Notes: generated from the sequence alone by a model not told the origin. A stretch of 64,000 nt of DNA from Streptomyces iranensis (GCF_017874715.1 NZ_JAGGLR010000001.1:434001-498000); one strand, 5' to 3'. Shown: positions 1-8,770, numbered from the stretch's first letter. Made by a program: numbers and translations.

Positions 1-180
1 CCGGCAGATGTGAAACCCACCGGTCTGTAGCACCAGTAGGCGCGCGACACGTCACCAACACCATGGATACGCCCCCGAATTACCCCATACGGCGCAGCAC
101 CCACCCCCTCCCCCAGCGCACCTCCCACCCCGTGCGCGGCGCGCGTGCACAGCCATCAACTGCCCGCGCACGCTGGGCGC

Positions 181-210
181 GTGGCGTGACGTGGCGTGAC
201 GTGGCGTGAC
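181..210. repeat. Three perfect 10-bp tandem repeats
   Basis: The unit GTGGCGTGAC occurs three times head to tail and ends one base before the stop codon of the acetyltransferase gene read from the other strand. The 180 bases before it hold no gene I can support. It is the first of several short tandem arrays placed at gene 3' ends in this window. Confidence 0.9.
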
Positions 211-211
211 G

Positions 212-1102
212 TCAGAGGAAGTGGCCGCTGGCCAGGTAGGGCGCCGGAGGCGGCATGGCACGGAGGGCCAGATAGCCCTCCTGGCCGATGTCGAGACGGG
301 CGGCCAGGCCGACGTCGACCGCCCATTCGTTGGCCGGGGTGATGCAGTTGACGAGGGTGTCGCCGCTGGAGGTGGCCAGGGCCTCCCACAGCAGATCCTG
401 GGCGGTGGCCGGCTGGGCGGCGGCGAGGAGGGCGGCGCGGCCCTGGTCGTCGATGTAGACATAGCCCGGCCTGCCGTAGGCGCGGGAGACGACGAGCCGC
501 AGGGTGCCCCGCATATAGGTGTGGTCGGGGCCGTGGCCGGCGCCGCGCAGGCGCCGGTCGAGGTGGTTCATCCAGTCGATGTCGTCGTCCCGTCCCTCAC
601 GGACGCCGGTGATGGCGGGGAGGGTGGCGCGGTCGACGGTGCCGACCATGCGCATCTGGGGATGGAGCGAGAACCCGGCGAGGCGATAGCGCCGGGTCGC
701 CCCGGGGTGGACGGTGGAGGAGAACATTCCCTGGCGGCCGTCGGCATGGGCCAGGGCGGCGTCCATGAGGCGTCGGCCGATGCCCTTGGCCTGGCGGCCG
801 GGGAGCACACCGTAGGTGGCGAGGAACCAGAACGGGCCGCGGTTCTGGGAGATGGCGAAGCCGATGACACCGTCGTCGCCTTCGGATTCGTCCACGGCGA
901 CCCAACAGCCGCCGGGATCCTCGATGAGGAAGTGGCGCATCCGGTCGATCCACTGCCGGGAGGCGGCGGCCGGGCGGGGCCGGGGCTCGGGTTCGCCGAC
1001 TCTCCTGCTGCGGCAGTCGGCCTCGAGGAAGGTGGTGGCCGAGGCGCGTTCGGCGGAGGGGAGGTCGTCGGAGCACAGCGGTCTGACCCGGACGGAGTCC
1101 AT
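212..1102 (-). CDS. GNAT-family acetyltransferase
   Basis: Predicted cytosolic acyl-CoA N-acyltransferase of 296 residues. The acetyl-CoA pyrophosphate-binding loop is visible as RQAKGIGRRL at about residues 103-112, preceded by the strand FWFLATYGVL. At twice the usual GNAT length it should hold a catalytic N-terminal domain and a second, degenerate GNAT-like half. The start lies 6 nt after the stop of the upstream LysE gene on the same strand, so the two are probably one transcript; an exporter followed by an acetyltransferase would fit removal and modification of one small molecule, but that is inference. The substrate cannot be read from the sequence. Confidence 0.8.
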   Translation of the reverse strand: MDSVRVRPLCSDDLPSAERASATTFLEADCRSRRVGEPEPRPRPAAASRQWIDRMRHFLIEDPGGCWVAVDESEGDDGVIGFAISQNRGPFWFLATYGVLPGRQAKGIGRRLMDAALAHADGRQGMFSSTVHPGATRRYRLAGFSLHPQMRMVGTVDRATLPAITGVREGRDDDIDWMNHLDRRLRGAGHGPDHTYMRGTLRLVVSRAYGRPGYVYIDDQGRAALLAAAQPATAQDLLWEALATSSGDTLVNCITPANEWAVDVGLAARLDIGQEGYLALRAMPPPAPYLASGHFL

Positions 1103-1108
1103 ACGGGA

Positions 1109-1756
1109 CTAGTCCGCACGGCCGGTCGCGGCGACGGTGACGCCGAGGCCGATCATGGAGAGTCCGCCGACGCCGCCGACCATGGCGAGGCGCCGCGGGG
1201 AGCGGGCGAACCAGGTGCGGGCGGTGGCCGCGGCCAGGCCCCAGACGCTGTCGGAGATCACCGCGATGGCGTTGAAGACCAGCCCGAGCAGCAGCATCTG
1301 CGGCACGACATGTCCCTGCTCGCGGTCGACGAACTGGGGCAGTACGGCGGCGAAGAACACGATCGTCTTGGGGTTGGCCACACCGACCGCGAACCCCTCC
1401 CACAGCGTCCGCAGGCCCCCGTGGGCGGGGCCGTCGCCGGTGAAGGCGGCCTGCAGCGAGCGGCGCCGCCGTACCGCCTTGACTCCCAGGTACACCAGAT
1501 ACGCGGCGCCCACCAGCTTCAGCGCGGTGAAGACCAGGACCGAGCGCTCCACCACGGATCCGACGCCCAGCGCCACGGCGACGACCAGTGCATACGCCCC
1601 GAGCGTATTGCCGACGACCGTGGTCAGCGCGGCGCGGCGGCCCTGGGCCAGTGCCCGGCCGACCACGAAGAGCACGCTCGGACCGGGGATCACGATCAGC
1701 AGGAAGGACATGGCCGCGAAGGCGAACAGTCGGTCGATGGACACCATGAAGCGCAT
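1109..1756 (-). CDS. LysE/RhtB-family amino-acid exporter
   Basis: Membrane exporter of the LysE superfamily, 215 residues from the chosen ATG. The family's N-terminal signature is present: a hydrophobic helix followed by IPGPSVLFVV near residue 20, then further hydrophobic segments, with the conserved stretch GVANPKTIVFFAAVLPQF in the middle, giving about six membrane helices. The frame stays open to 1957, but the added N-terminus is basic and unlike the family. MRFMVSIDR fits the usual length; the Met three codons later (1747) is an alternative. Family members expel amino acids such as lysine, threonine or homoserine; specificity is unknown. It leads the two-gene operon with the acetyltransferase. 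Confidence 0.85.
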   Translation of the reverse strand: MRFMVSIDRLFAFAAMSFLLIVIPGPSVLFVVGRALAQGRRAALTTVVGNTLGAYALVVAVALGVGSVVERSVLVFTALKLVGAAYLVYLGVKAVRRRRSLQAAFTGDGPAHGGLRTLWEGFAVGVANPKTIVFFAAVLPQFVDREQGHVVPQMLLLGLVFNAIAVISDSVWGLAAATARTWFARSPRRLAMVGGVGGLSMIGLGVTVAATGRAD

Positions 1757-1920
1757 CGAAGCACGCGAACGGCGCGCGGCTCCAGCGCTTTTCCCGGTCG
1801 CGTGACGCACCGGAGGCGCTCCACGTTCGGTGGACCTCGCCGTAAACCCCGGGCGCCCGGGTCCCGGTCTGCGGCAGTCTGATGCATACCGAATGGAAAA
1901 CACACTCTCAGGGGGGATTT

Positions 1921-3885
1921 GTGACGTCTCGAACCACGGAACAGGCGGAACAGCCACCGGAACCGGCGGCCGAGCGGCCCGGCGAGGAGTTACGGTTCCG
2001 GCCGCCCTCGCTGACGGCCTTGGAGAAGCACCCCGTCACCACCCGGGCCATGGCCGGCCGACTGCCCCAACTGGTGTGCCGCTCCCTGGCGTTGGCCTGG
2101 AAGGTGGACCGTACGGCGGTAGTGGCGCTGGTGGTGTGCCAGGCGCTGTCGGGGTTCTTCGAGGCGTTCGGGCTGCTGGCCACCACCGGCACGATCACGG
2201 CGCTCATCTCGTCCGGCCACATCACCGACCGGCTCCGGGACGCGCTGCCCTCGATCGTCGTGCTGGCGGGGGCGGCCGGGCTGCGGGCGCTGCTGGGGAT
2301 CGCGGTCGGCAACATCTCCAGCCGGCTCTCCCCGCGGATCTCCCGGGAGGCCGAGACCCAGATGCTGGACGCGGCGATCAACGCCGAGCTGGCGGCGTAC
2401 GACAACCCCGGGTTCAACGACAAGTGGGACGCGGCGGACCGGGGTGCCGAGGTGGCGCGGGATCTGATCACCGAGTCGCAGCAGCTCATGGCGTGTCTCT
2501 CGTCGCTGATCGCGGCGGCGGGCGTGGTCACCGTGCTGCATCCGGCGCTGCTGCCGCTGTTGCTGCTGGCCGCGCTGCCGCAGGGGATCGCGGGGATGAA
2601 GGCGGCCCGGGTGCAGTACGAGACCAGTCGTGCGATCAGCGCGGACCGGCGCACGCTCGGGCTGCTGCGCTGGTACATGGTGGACAAGGACATCGCCGAT
2701 CAGCTCCGCTCCGGAACGATGGCGGAGTTTCTGCTGAAGCGGTACCGGGCCATCGGGGCGCGGGTGGACGCGGCCACCGACAAGGCGGTGCACCGGGGCG
2801 CGCGGTACGCGGTGCTGGGGGCGCTGGCCGGAGGGGTGGCGTCCGGGCTGGTCTGGGCGTCGCTGGCGCTGCTGCTGGGCGCGGGGCAGATGTCGGTGGC
2901 GTCGGCGGGTACGGCGGTGTTCGCGCTGCGGACGGTCGGCGCCTCGCTCCAGGGGATGGTCGGCTATGGGACGCGACTGTTCCGTACGGGGCTGTATCTG
3001 GACGACTGGGCGGAGTTCATCGAGGAGGCGGGCGGGCACCGGATGCGGCGCGGCGCCCTGGTCCCGGCGGCGCCGCGGGTCATCAGGGCCGAGGGGCTGA
3101 CGTACGCCTATCCGGAGTCCGACGCTCCGGCCCTGGACGAGGTCACGCTCGAGGTGCGGCGGGGCGAGGTGCTCGCACTGGTCGGGGAGAACGGCTCGGG
3201 CAAGACCACCCTGAGCAAGCTGCTGACCGGGCTCTATCTGCCCACCAAGGGCATGGTGACCTGGGACGGCGTGGGCGTGGCGGAGCTGGATCCGCAGGCG
3301 ATGTGGCGGCATACGGCGGTCGTTCCGCAGGACTACGCGCACTGGCCGCTGTCCGCCCGCGACAACATCACCCTCGGCCAGCCGCACGGCGGGGACGAGC
3401 GGGTCCGGGAGGCGGCGGTCCACTCCGGGGCGCATGAGGTGGTGGACGGGCTGCGCAGCGGGCTGGACACCCTGCTCGCCCGGCAGTGGTGGGGCGGGGT
3501 GGAGCTGTCGGGTGGGCAGTGGCAGCGCATCGCGCTGGCCCGCGCGTTCCACCGGCCCGCGGGGCTGCTGGTGATGGACGAGCCCACCAGCGCGCTGGAC
3601 GCCCGTGCCGAGCACCGGATCTTCGCGGGGCTGCGGCGGATGGCGGAGGACCGCGCCGTGGTCCTGGTGACGCACCGGCTGGCGAACGTGGCCGTGGCCG
3701 ACCGGATCGTGGTGCTGGAGCGGGGGCGGGTGATCCAGCAGGGCACGTTCGCGGAGCTGACGGGGTGCCCCGGGCTGTTCCGGGAGCTGTGGGAGCTGCA
3801 GAACGACCGCGGGGTGCCGGGGAACGAGCATGGAGTGCCGGAGAACGACCGCGGGGTGCCGGCGCCGCGCGAGGCGGCGCCCTGA
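1921..3885 (+). CDS. ABC transporter, fused permease and ATPase
   Basis: Half-transporter of 654 residues, membrane domain first (several helices between about residues 60 and 350), nucleotide-binding domain second. Walker A is GENGSGKTTLS near residue 423, the signature LSGGQWQR near 530 and Walker B LLVMDEPTSALD near 550, followed by the switch histidine in VLVTHRL. GTG 1921 is chosen because AGGGGGG lies 6 nt upstream; an in-frame ATG at 1882 has no such site. The C-terminus carries three 7-residue repeats (NDRGVPG, NEHGVPE, NDRGVPA; 3802-3864). As a half-transporter it presumably homodimerises and exports a hydrophobic or peptide substrate. No biosynthetic genes adjoin it. Confidence 0.85.
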   Translation: MTSRTTEQAEQPPEPAAERPGEELRFRPPSLTALEKHPVTTRAMAGRLPQLVCRSLALAWKVDRTAVVALVVCQALSGFFEAFGLLATTGTITALISSGHITDRLRDALPSIVVLAGAAGLRALLGIAVGNISSRLSPRISREAETQMLDAAINAELAAYDNPGFNDKWDAADRGAEVARDLITESQQLMACLSSLIAAAGVVTVLHPALLPLLLLAALPQGIAGMKAARVQYETSRAISADRRTLGLLRWYMVDKDIADQLRSGTMAEFLLKRYRAIGARVDAATDKAVHRGARYAVLGALAGGVASGLVWASLALLLGAGQMSVASAGTAVFALRTVGASLQGMVGYGTRLFRTGLYLDDWAEFIEEAGGHRMRRGALVPAAPRVIRAEGLTYAYPESDAPALDEVTLEVRRGEVLALVGENGSGKTTLSKLLTGLYLPTKGMVTWDGVGVAELDPQAMWRHTAVVPQDYAHWPLSARDNITLGQPHGGDERVREAAVHSGAHEVVDGLRSGLDTLLARQWWGGVELSGGQWQRIALARAFHRPAGLLVMDEPTSALDARAEHRIFAGLRRMAEDRAVVLVTHRLANVAVADRIVVLERGRVIQQGTFAELTGCPGLFRELWELQNDRGVPGNEHGVPENDRGVPAPREAAP

Positions 3886-3931
3886 GTGTCGGCCCTGCTC
3901 ATGCTCGGGGCCACGGTGCTGCCGGTCCCGC

Positions 3932-4444
3932 TCAGGGGCTCTGGAACCGGCCGGTTTCGGCGGCCGCGCGGGCGCGGGAGGCGGCTATCTCGGCGTAGGC
4001 CCGGTCGCGGCCCTCCCAGTGGGAGCCCTCGACGGACTTGCCGGGCTCGAGGTCCTTGTAGACCTCGAAGAAGTGGGTGATCTCCTTACGGTCGAATTCG
4101 GGGACGTCGTCGATGTCCTGCACGCCGACGTAGCGCGGGTCATGGGCCGGGACGCAGAGGATCTTCTCGTCCGGGCCCTGCTCGTCGCGCATGCAGTACA
4201 TGCCGATGGCCCGGCAGAGGATCACACAGCCGGGGAAGGTCGGCTCGGCGACGGTGACGAGGGCGTCCAGCGGATCGCCGTCCCGGCCGAGGGTGTGGTC
4301 GACATAGCCGTAGTCGGCCGGGTACTTCGTCGAGGTGAACAGCATCCGGTCCAGCCGGATCCGGCCGGTCTCATGGTCCATCTCGTACTTGTTGCGGGAC
4401 CCCTCCGGGATCTCCACGACCACATCGAACTCACCCTGCTCCAT
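3932..4444 (-). CDS. ppa: Inorganic pyrophosphatase, family I
   Basis: Soluble enzyme hydrolysing pyrophosphate to two phosphates, 170 residues, normal family-I length. Visible family features are VEIPEGSRNKYE near the N-terminus, YPADYGYV, the metal-binding core DGDPLDALV and FFEVYKDLEPGK near the C-terminus. The ATG follows GGAGG at good spacing. The middle loop reads MYCMRDEQGPDEK; the housekeeping Streptomyces protein, as I recall it, has MFRMTDEAGGDDK there, so this may be a second diverged copy. It lies between an ABC exporter and a TetR gene rather than in the tilS/hpt region where the housekeeping gene usually sits. Confidence 0.92.
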   Translation of the reverse strand: MEQGEFDVVVEIPEGSRNKYEMDHETGRIRLDRMLFTSTKYPADYGYVDHTLGRDGDPLDALVTVAEPTFPGCVILCRAIGMYCMRDEQGPDEKILCVPAHDPRYVGVQDIDDVPEFDRKEITHFFEVYKDLEPGKSVEGSHWEGRDRAYAEIAASRARAAAETGRFQSP

Positions 4445-4527
4445 CGCCGCCTCCGCTCCCCGTCGCGCTCCGGTGTCCCTCCAGTGTGCGCCGAGCCCGC
4501 CGGGCGGGCAGCTCGGACCGGGGCACT

Positions 4528-5229
4528 TCAGCTGCCCCGCACCAGGGCGTCGATCTCGGCCTCGAAGAGGACCGACGGATCGAAGCCCATGCCCGTGAAC
4601 TGGCCTTGCACATCAAGGCTGATCACGCCGTGGAGCCGGGTCCAGGTGCGCAGCGCACGGCCCTTCAGCTCACCGCCGGGCTCCTCCCCGGGCCCCCAGG
4701 CGCCCGCGCCCTCGAGATGGCGCGCCAGCTCGGCCTCGAGCTCGGTGAGGGGCTGCTGCTCGTGGCTCGTGGTGGCGCCGTGCGCGGTGGCGCCATCGGC
4801 ATCGCCGACGGTGGAGCAGGCGTCGAAGATGGTGCGCATCAGCCCGCCCGCGATCTCGGTGGTCTCCGGCGGCGCGTGGTAACCGGGCACCGGGGTGCCG
4901 TAGATGAGCAGATAGCGGTCCGGCTGGCGCTTCGCCCAGTCGCGCAAGGCGCGGGCCATGGCGCGGAAGCGGTCGGCGGGGGCGGCGTCGGCGACGGCCT
5001 GGGCGAGGGTTTCGGCCAGATCGCGGTAGGTGTCGGTAATCAGCTCGGTCAGCAGCTCGTCCCGGCTCGCGAAATAGCGGTAGAGCGCGGGGCCGGTCAT
5101 CCCCATCGCCTTCGCGATCGCGTTCACCGAGATGCCCGCCGTGCCCGACTCGGCCAGCTGGGCAAGGGCCACGGCCTTGGCCTCCTCCCGGGTCTGTTTG
5201 CGATAGCGCTCTCGCCGTGCTGTCGCCAT
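4528..5229 (-). CDS. TetR-family transcriptional regulator
   Basis: One-component repressor, 233 residues. The N-terminal helix-turn-helix is clear (GISVNAIAKAMGMTGPALYR, then YFASRDELL), followed by an all-helical ligand domain of the TetR_C type containing WAKRQPDRYLLIYGTPVPGY. ATG 5229 is preceded by GGGAGGCG; the Met 14 codons upstream has no better site. It is divergent from the oxidoreductase/carotenoid-oxygenase operon 120 bp away, and the gap holds a perfect inverted repeat (5305-5324), so autoregulation and control of that operon are likely. An Ala/Gly/His-rich insertion with several Asp residues near residue 150 looks like a surface loop. Confidence 0.88.
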   Translation of the reverse strand: MATARRERYRKQTREEAKAVALAQLAESGTAGISVNAIAKAMGMTGPALYRYFASRDELLTELITDTYRDLAETLAQAVADAAPADRFRAMARALRDWAKRQPDRYLLIYGTPVPGYHAPPETTEIAGGLMRTIFDACSTVGDADGATAHGATTSHEQQPLTELEAELARHLEGAGAWGPGEEPGGELKGRALRTWTRLHGVISLDVQGQFTGMGFDPSVLFEAEIDALVRGS

Positions 5230-5304
5230 GGACGCGCCTCCCGTGCGGGTCTTCGAATTCGGACTTGACACCTCGAGAGTAACAGGTTCATTGTTTGGTT
5301 AGAA

Positions 5305-5324
5305 GTTCTCACAACAGCGAGAAC
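5305..5324. promoter_or_regulatory. Candidate TetR operator
   Basis: A perfect inverted repeat GTTCTC-N8-GAGAAC lies 26 bp before the start of the oxidoreductase gene and 76 bp before the TetR gene. A TTGACA hexamer at 5264-5269 could be a -35 element reading right. Position and symmetry suit a TetR operator; binding is inferred. Confidence 0.5.
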
Positions 5325-5349
5325 GCCTCACATCGAAACGAGGTCAGCC

Positions 5350-6405
5350 ATGCTCACCGAAGTCGTTCTGCCGGGCCAGGTGGAGCCCGAGGGGCTCGAG
5401 CTCCGCACCCGCCCGCTGCCCGAGCCCGGTCCCGGGCAGGCGCTGGTGGCCGTCGAGGCGTCGGGGGTCTCCTTCGCGGAGCAGCAGATGCGCCGCGGGA
5501 AGTACTACGACCAGCCGCCGTTCCCCTTCGTGCCCGGCTATGACCTGGTGGGCACGGTGGTCTCGACCGGCCCCGGGGTGGATCAGGCCCTGCGGGGGCG
5601 CCGGTTCGCGGCGCTCACGAAGATCGGCGGCTGGGCCAGTCACACCCTCGTCGACGCGGGCGATCTGGTGGCGGTCCCCGAGGGGGTGGACGCGGCGGAG
5701 GCCGAGACGGTGGTGGTCAACGGGATCACGGCCTGGCAGATGCTCCACCGCGTGGCCAAGGTGCGCCCCGGGATGACCGTGCTGGTCCACGGGGCGAACG
5801 GCGGGGTGGGCACCACCCTGGTCCAGCTCGCCCGCCACTCGGGCATCAAGGTCATCGGCACCGCCTCGCCCCGCCATCACGACGCGGTGCACGCCCTCGG
5901 CGCCACCCCGCTCGACTACCGCGATCCGGATCTGCCCGCCCGGGTGCGGGCGTTGGCGCCGGGCGGGGTCGACGCGGTCTTCGACCACATCGGCGGCGAC
6001 GGCATCGTGGACTCCTTCCGGCTGCTCGCCCGCGGCGGCACGCTGGTCTCCTACGGCACGGCGGCCACCCGGGACGTCCCCGGCTCCTCGCGGGCCCCGG
6101 TGCTCAAGCTCCTCGCCCGGCTGGCCCTGTGGAACCTGCTGCCGAACGGACGGCGGGCGCATTTCTTCAACCTCTGGGCCGGGCGGCGGCGCCTGGCCGC
6201 CTTCCAGGGGCGGATCCGCGCCGACCTGGGGCAGGTGCTGGAGCTGATGGCGAAGGGCGAGTTCACCGCACTGGTGGCGGCGAGGATTCCGCTTTCCGAC
6301 GCCGCGAAGGCGATGCGGCTGGCCGAGTCCGGCACCGTCGCCGGAAAGGTGGTCCTGGTCGCGGACGAGGACACCCGCCGGAGCGGCGAGGAGGACGCGC
6401 GATGA
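5350..6405 (+). CDS. Zinc-independent medium-chain reductase (quinone-oxidoreductase type)
   Basis: NAD(P)H-dependent reductase of the MDR superfamily, 351 residues. The N-terminal GroES-like half has PFVPGYDLVGTV; the Rossmann half has the nucleotide motif VLVHGANGGVGTTLVQLA. The catalytic and structural zinc cysteines of alcohol dehydrogenases are absent, which points to the quinone oxidoreductase/enoyl reductase branch. It starts 8 nt after GAGG. Its stop overlaps the next gene's start (ATGA), so the two proteins are translationally coupled and probably work on one substrate, for example reducing an unsaturated carbonyl linked to carotenoid or stilbene cleavage; that link is inference. Confidence 0.85.
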   Translation: MLTEVVLPGQVEPEGLELRTRPLPEPGPGQALVAVEASGVSFAEQQMRRGKYYDQPPFPFVPGYDLVGTVVSTGPGVDQALRGRRFAALTKIGGWASHTLVDAGDLVAVPEGVDAAEAETVVVNGITAWQMLHRVAKVRPGMTVLVHGANGGVGTTLVQLARHSGIKVIGTASPRHHDAVHALGATPLDYRDPDLPARVRALAPGGVDAVFDHIGGDGIVDSFRLLARGGTLVSYGTAATRDVPGSSRAPVLKLLARLALWNLLPNGRRAHFFNLWAGRRRLAAFQGRIRADLGQVLELMAKGEFTALVAARIPLSDAAKAMRLAESGTVAGKVVLVADEDTRRSGEEDAR

Positions 6406-7943
6406 GCGACCGGTTCTTCGGCACATCCGCCAATCCCGCCGGTCCCGCCAAGCCCGCCAAGCCCGGCGACCCCGCCAAGCCCGACGAGTCCGCCAAGCCG
6501 CCCTATATCAGCGGCCATTACGCCCCGGTGGCGGTGGAGTCCACCGTCTGGGGCCTCACCGTGCACGGCTCCCTCCCTCCCGAGCTGACCGGCCGCTATC
6601 TGCGCAACGGCCACAATCCCCCGCCCGGAGTGGTGCCCTCGCACTGGTTCAAGGGCAGCGGCATGGTCCACGGGCTGCGGCTGTGCGAGGGAAGAGCGGA
6701 GTGGTACCGCAACCGCTGGGTGCGCACACCGGCCCTCCACGACGCCAGGGCGGCAGCGAACGGCGAGGGGGCGGCCGCGGGCGGCGAGGGCGCGGTCACG
6801 GGTGACGGGGGTGCGGACGGTGCGGAGGATCTCGCCGCCAGCGTCGCCGGCACCCATGTGATCAAGCACGCGGGCCGCATCCTGGCCCTCCAGGAGGCCA
6901 ACCTCCCCTATGAGTTGACCCCCGAGCTGGCCACCGTCGGCGCCTATGACTTCGGCGGAAAGCTGAACCGGGCCATGACGGCGCATCCAAAGGAGGATCC
7001 GGTCACCGGGGAGCTGCACTTCTTCTCGTACTCCCCGTTACCGCCCCACCTCGTCCACTACGTGGCGTCGCGCGACGGCCATATCGTCCGCGAGGAGACC
7101 ATTGAGGGCGCGGGGCCCTCGCTGATGCACGACTTCGGGCTGACCGAGCGCTATGTGGTGTGGCTGGATCTGCCGGTCGTCTTCGACCCCGCCGAGCGGT
7201 CCGGGATCCCCTATCGCTGGTCCGACGGCTACCGGCCGCGCATCGGGATCATGCCGCGCACCGGGCCGCCCCGAGTCACCTGGTGCGAGGTGGAGCCCGG
7301 CGCCCTGCTGCACATCGCCAACGCCTATGAGGATCCGGCGGGCCGCGTCGTCATCGAGGGGCCGCGCTATGACCGCACCGCCTGGGAGACCTCCTGGAAG
7401 TGGTGGACCGGCGCCCCGGGCCACGCCGCCGTCCCGCTGGTCGGCTCCCTGCACCACCGCTGGATCCTGGACCCCGCATCGGGCACCGCGCGGGAGGAGC
7501 CGCTGGACGACCTGGTCACCGAGTTCCCCACGATCAACGACAGCTTGCTGGGGCGGCCCAGCCGCTATGCCTACGCCGTCGCCTTCCCCGGGAGCGGACT
7601 GGAGGAGTACGCACTGGTCAAGTACGACGCGGCCACCGGGGCCCGGCAGATAGCGCCGACCGGACCGGGCCGGATGCCCGGGGAGGCGGTGTTCGTGCCC
7701 GCCGCCGGAAGCACTGACGGATACGCGGGCGAGGCATCCGGGGGCGGCGGGGGGAGCGAGGACGACGGCTATCTGCTGACCGTCGTCAGCGATCTCCGCC
7801 GTGACGTCTCCGAGCTGATCGTCCTGGACGCCCGGGACATCACGGCCGCCCCCGTGGCTATCGTGGAGCTGCCCCACCGCGTCCCCGCGGGCATCCACGG
7901 CTCCTGGATACCCGACCACCCCAACGCTGCCACCGGTCCGTGA
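6402..7943 (+). CDS. Carotenoid cleavage oxygenase family protein
   Basis: Non-haem iron dioxygenase of the carotenoid/lignostilbene oxygenase family, 513 residues. The beta-propeller pattern is recognisable: GRYLRNGHNP near the N-terminus, then iron-histidine regions AHPKEDPVTGELHFFSY, SLMHDFGLTERY, LLHIANAYED and, at the C-terminus, PHRVPAGIHGSW, so all four His ligands appear present. The ATG overlaps the preceding stop by 4 nt. Two low-complexity insertions stand out: an AKP-rich N-terminus (6431-6495) and a Gly/Ala/Glu/Asp loop (about 6750-6830). No carotenoid biosynthesis genes are nearby, so a stilbene or apocarotenoid substrate from outside is as likely as an endogenous one. Confidence 0.88.
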   Translation: MSDRFFGTSANPAGPAKPAKPGDPAKPDESAKPPYISGHYAPVAVESTVWGLTVHGSLPPELTGRYLRNGHNPPPGVVPSHWFKGSGMVHGLRLCEGRAEWYRNRWVRTPALHDARAAANGEGAAAGGEGAVTGDGGADGAEDLAASVAGTHVIKHAGRILALQEANLPYELTPELATVGAYDFGGKLNRAMTAHPKEDPVTGELHFFSYSPLPPHLVHYVASRDGHIVREETIEGAGPSLMHDFGLTERYVVWLDLPVVFDPAERSGIPYRWSDGYRPRIGIMPRTGPPRVTWCEVEPGALLHIANAYEDPAGRVVIEGPRYDRTAWETSWKWWTGAPGHAAVPLVGSLHHRWILDPASGTAREEPLDDLVTEFPTINDSLLGRPSRYAYAVAFPGSGLEEYALVKYDAATGARQIAPTGPGRMPGEAVFVPAAGSTDGYAGEASGGGGGSEDDGYLLTVVSDLRRDVSELIVLDARDITAAPVAIVELPHRVPAGIHGSWIPDHPNAATGP

Positions 7944-7951
7944 TAATTTTC

Positions 7952-7968
7952 GTATACGAGTTGTATGC
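7952..7968. promoter_or_regulatory. Candidate GntR operator before gntR
   Basis: GTATAC-N5-GTATGC lies 20 bp before the chosen start of the GntR gene. Taken as an inverted repeat, its half-sites are GTATAC and GCATAC. The same six-base boxes with the same 5-nt spacing occur at 11653-11680 before the MFS gene, which suggests autoregulation and a small regulon. Confidence 0.6.
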
Positions 7969-7987
7969 GAAGCAGCATGGGGGCCCA

Positions 7988-8620
7988 GTGCCAGCGCAGT
8001 CCGGACGAGAAAAGGCGTACGCGTTCCTCAAGGAGACCGTGCTGACCGATCCCGACATGCAGGGCAGGTTCCTCACCGAGCAGGAGATCGCCGACCGGAT
8101 CGGCATCTCCCGGACCCCGATCCGTGAGGCCCTGCTCCTGCTGGCAGCCGAGGATCTGGTCCAGCTGGTCCCCAAGCGGGGTGCGCATATCGCCCCGCTC
8201 TCCGGCCGGGAGATCACCGAGCTGATGGAGCTGCGCGGGATCGTCGAGCGCCACGCCGCCGAGCGGACCATCGAGGCGGGCACGGTGCCGGTCGAGAAGC
8301 TTACGGAGCTGCTGGAGCGGCAGCGCGAGCTGATGGGGCCGGAGCAGGCCAAGGAGTTCATCGCCGTGGACCACCTCTTCCACGCGACCATGATCGCCGC
8401 AGTGGGCAATGAACTCCTCAACCGGCACTACGACGGGCTGCGCAGCCGCCAGATCCGGGCCGGGGTGGTGGCCCTCTACACCCAGACCGGCCGCCAGGAG
8501 GAGGTGCTCGGCGAGCACCGGGCGATCCTGGACGCGGTGGCCGCCGGGGACCCGGAGGCGGCCCGCGCGGCGATCAGCGCCCATCTGGGGTCAACGCTGA
8601 AGGTGCTGCTCGCCGGGTGA
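7988..8620 (+). CDS. GntR-family regulator, FadR/FCD subfamily
   Basis: Transcription factor of 210 residues. The winged helix-turn-helix is clear (FLTEQEIADRIGISRTPIRE, then LVQLVPKRGAHIAPLS), followed by an all-helical FCD ligand domain with ELMELRGIVERHAA and conserved His residues in FHATMIAAVGN and EHRAIL, expected to bind a metal-coordinated small carboxylate. GTG 7988 has GGGGG 5 nt upstream. An in-frame GTG at 7940 overlapping the carotenoid-oxygenase stop would encode the operator itself and is rejected. The shared operator boxes suggest it controls the cupin/hydrolase/MFS/DUF2848 set to its right. Confidence 0.88.
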   Translation: MPAQSGREKAYAFLKETVLTDPDMQGRFLTEQEIADRIGISRTPIREALLLLAAEDLVQLVPKRGAHIAPLSGREITELMELRGIVERHAAERTIEAGTVPVEKLTELLERQRELMGPEQAKEFIAVDHLFHATMIAAVGNELLNRHYDGLRSRQIRAGVVALYTQTGRQEEVLGEHRAILDAVAAGDPEAARAAISAHLGSTLKVLLAG

Positions 8621-8770
8621 ACCACCGCCCGGGGATGAGCCACCGCCTGGGATGAGCCACCGCCCGGGAGCGAGCCACCGCCCGGGGATGAGTCACCGCC
8701 TGGGAGCGAGCCACCGCCCAGGGGTGTGTCACCGCCCGGGAGCGAGCCTCCGCCCAGGGGTGCGTCACCG
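8621..8770. repeat. Degenerate tandem repeat, about 18-19 bp unit
   Basis: About eight imperfect copies of a unit like GAGCCACCGCCCGGGAT fill the space between the convergent gntR and cupin genes and run into the cupin stop codon. Units alternate CCCGGGA, CCTGGGA and CCCAGGG. There is no open frame of interest in it. Confidence 0.8.

Noticed and set aside
206..1882. 558-codon open frame on the + strand
   Set aside because: It is antisense to the GNAT and LysE genes, Gly/Val/Asp-rich without family motifs; a shadow produced by high GC third positions.
7940..7990. GTG 7940 as start of the GntR gene, overlapping the oxygenase stop
   Set aside because: It would translate the operator; the added residues are not GntR-like, and GTG 7988 has a ribosome site.
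8621..8770. CRISPR-like array
   Set aside because: Units are contiguous and degenerate without spacers of constant length, and no cas gene is present; simple tandem repeat.
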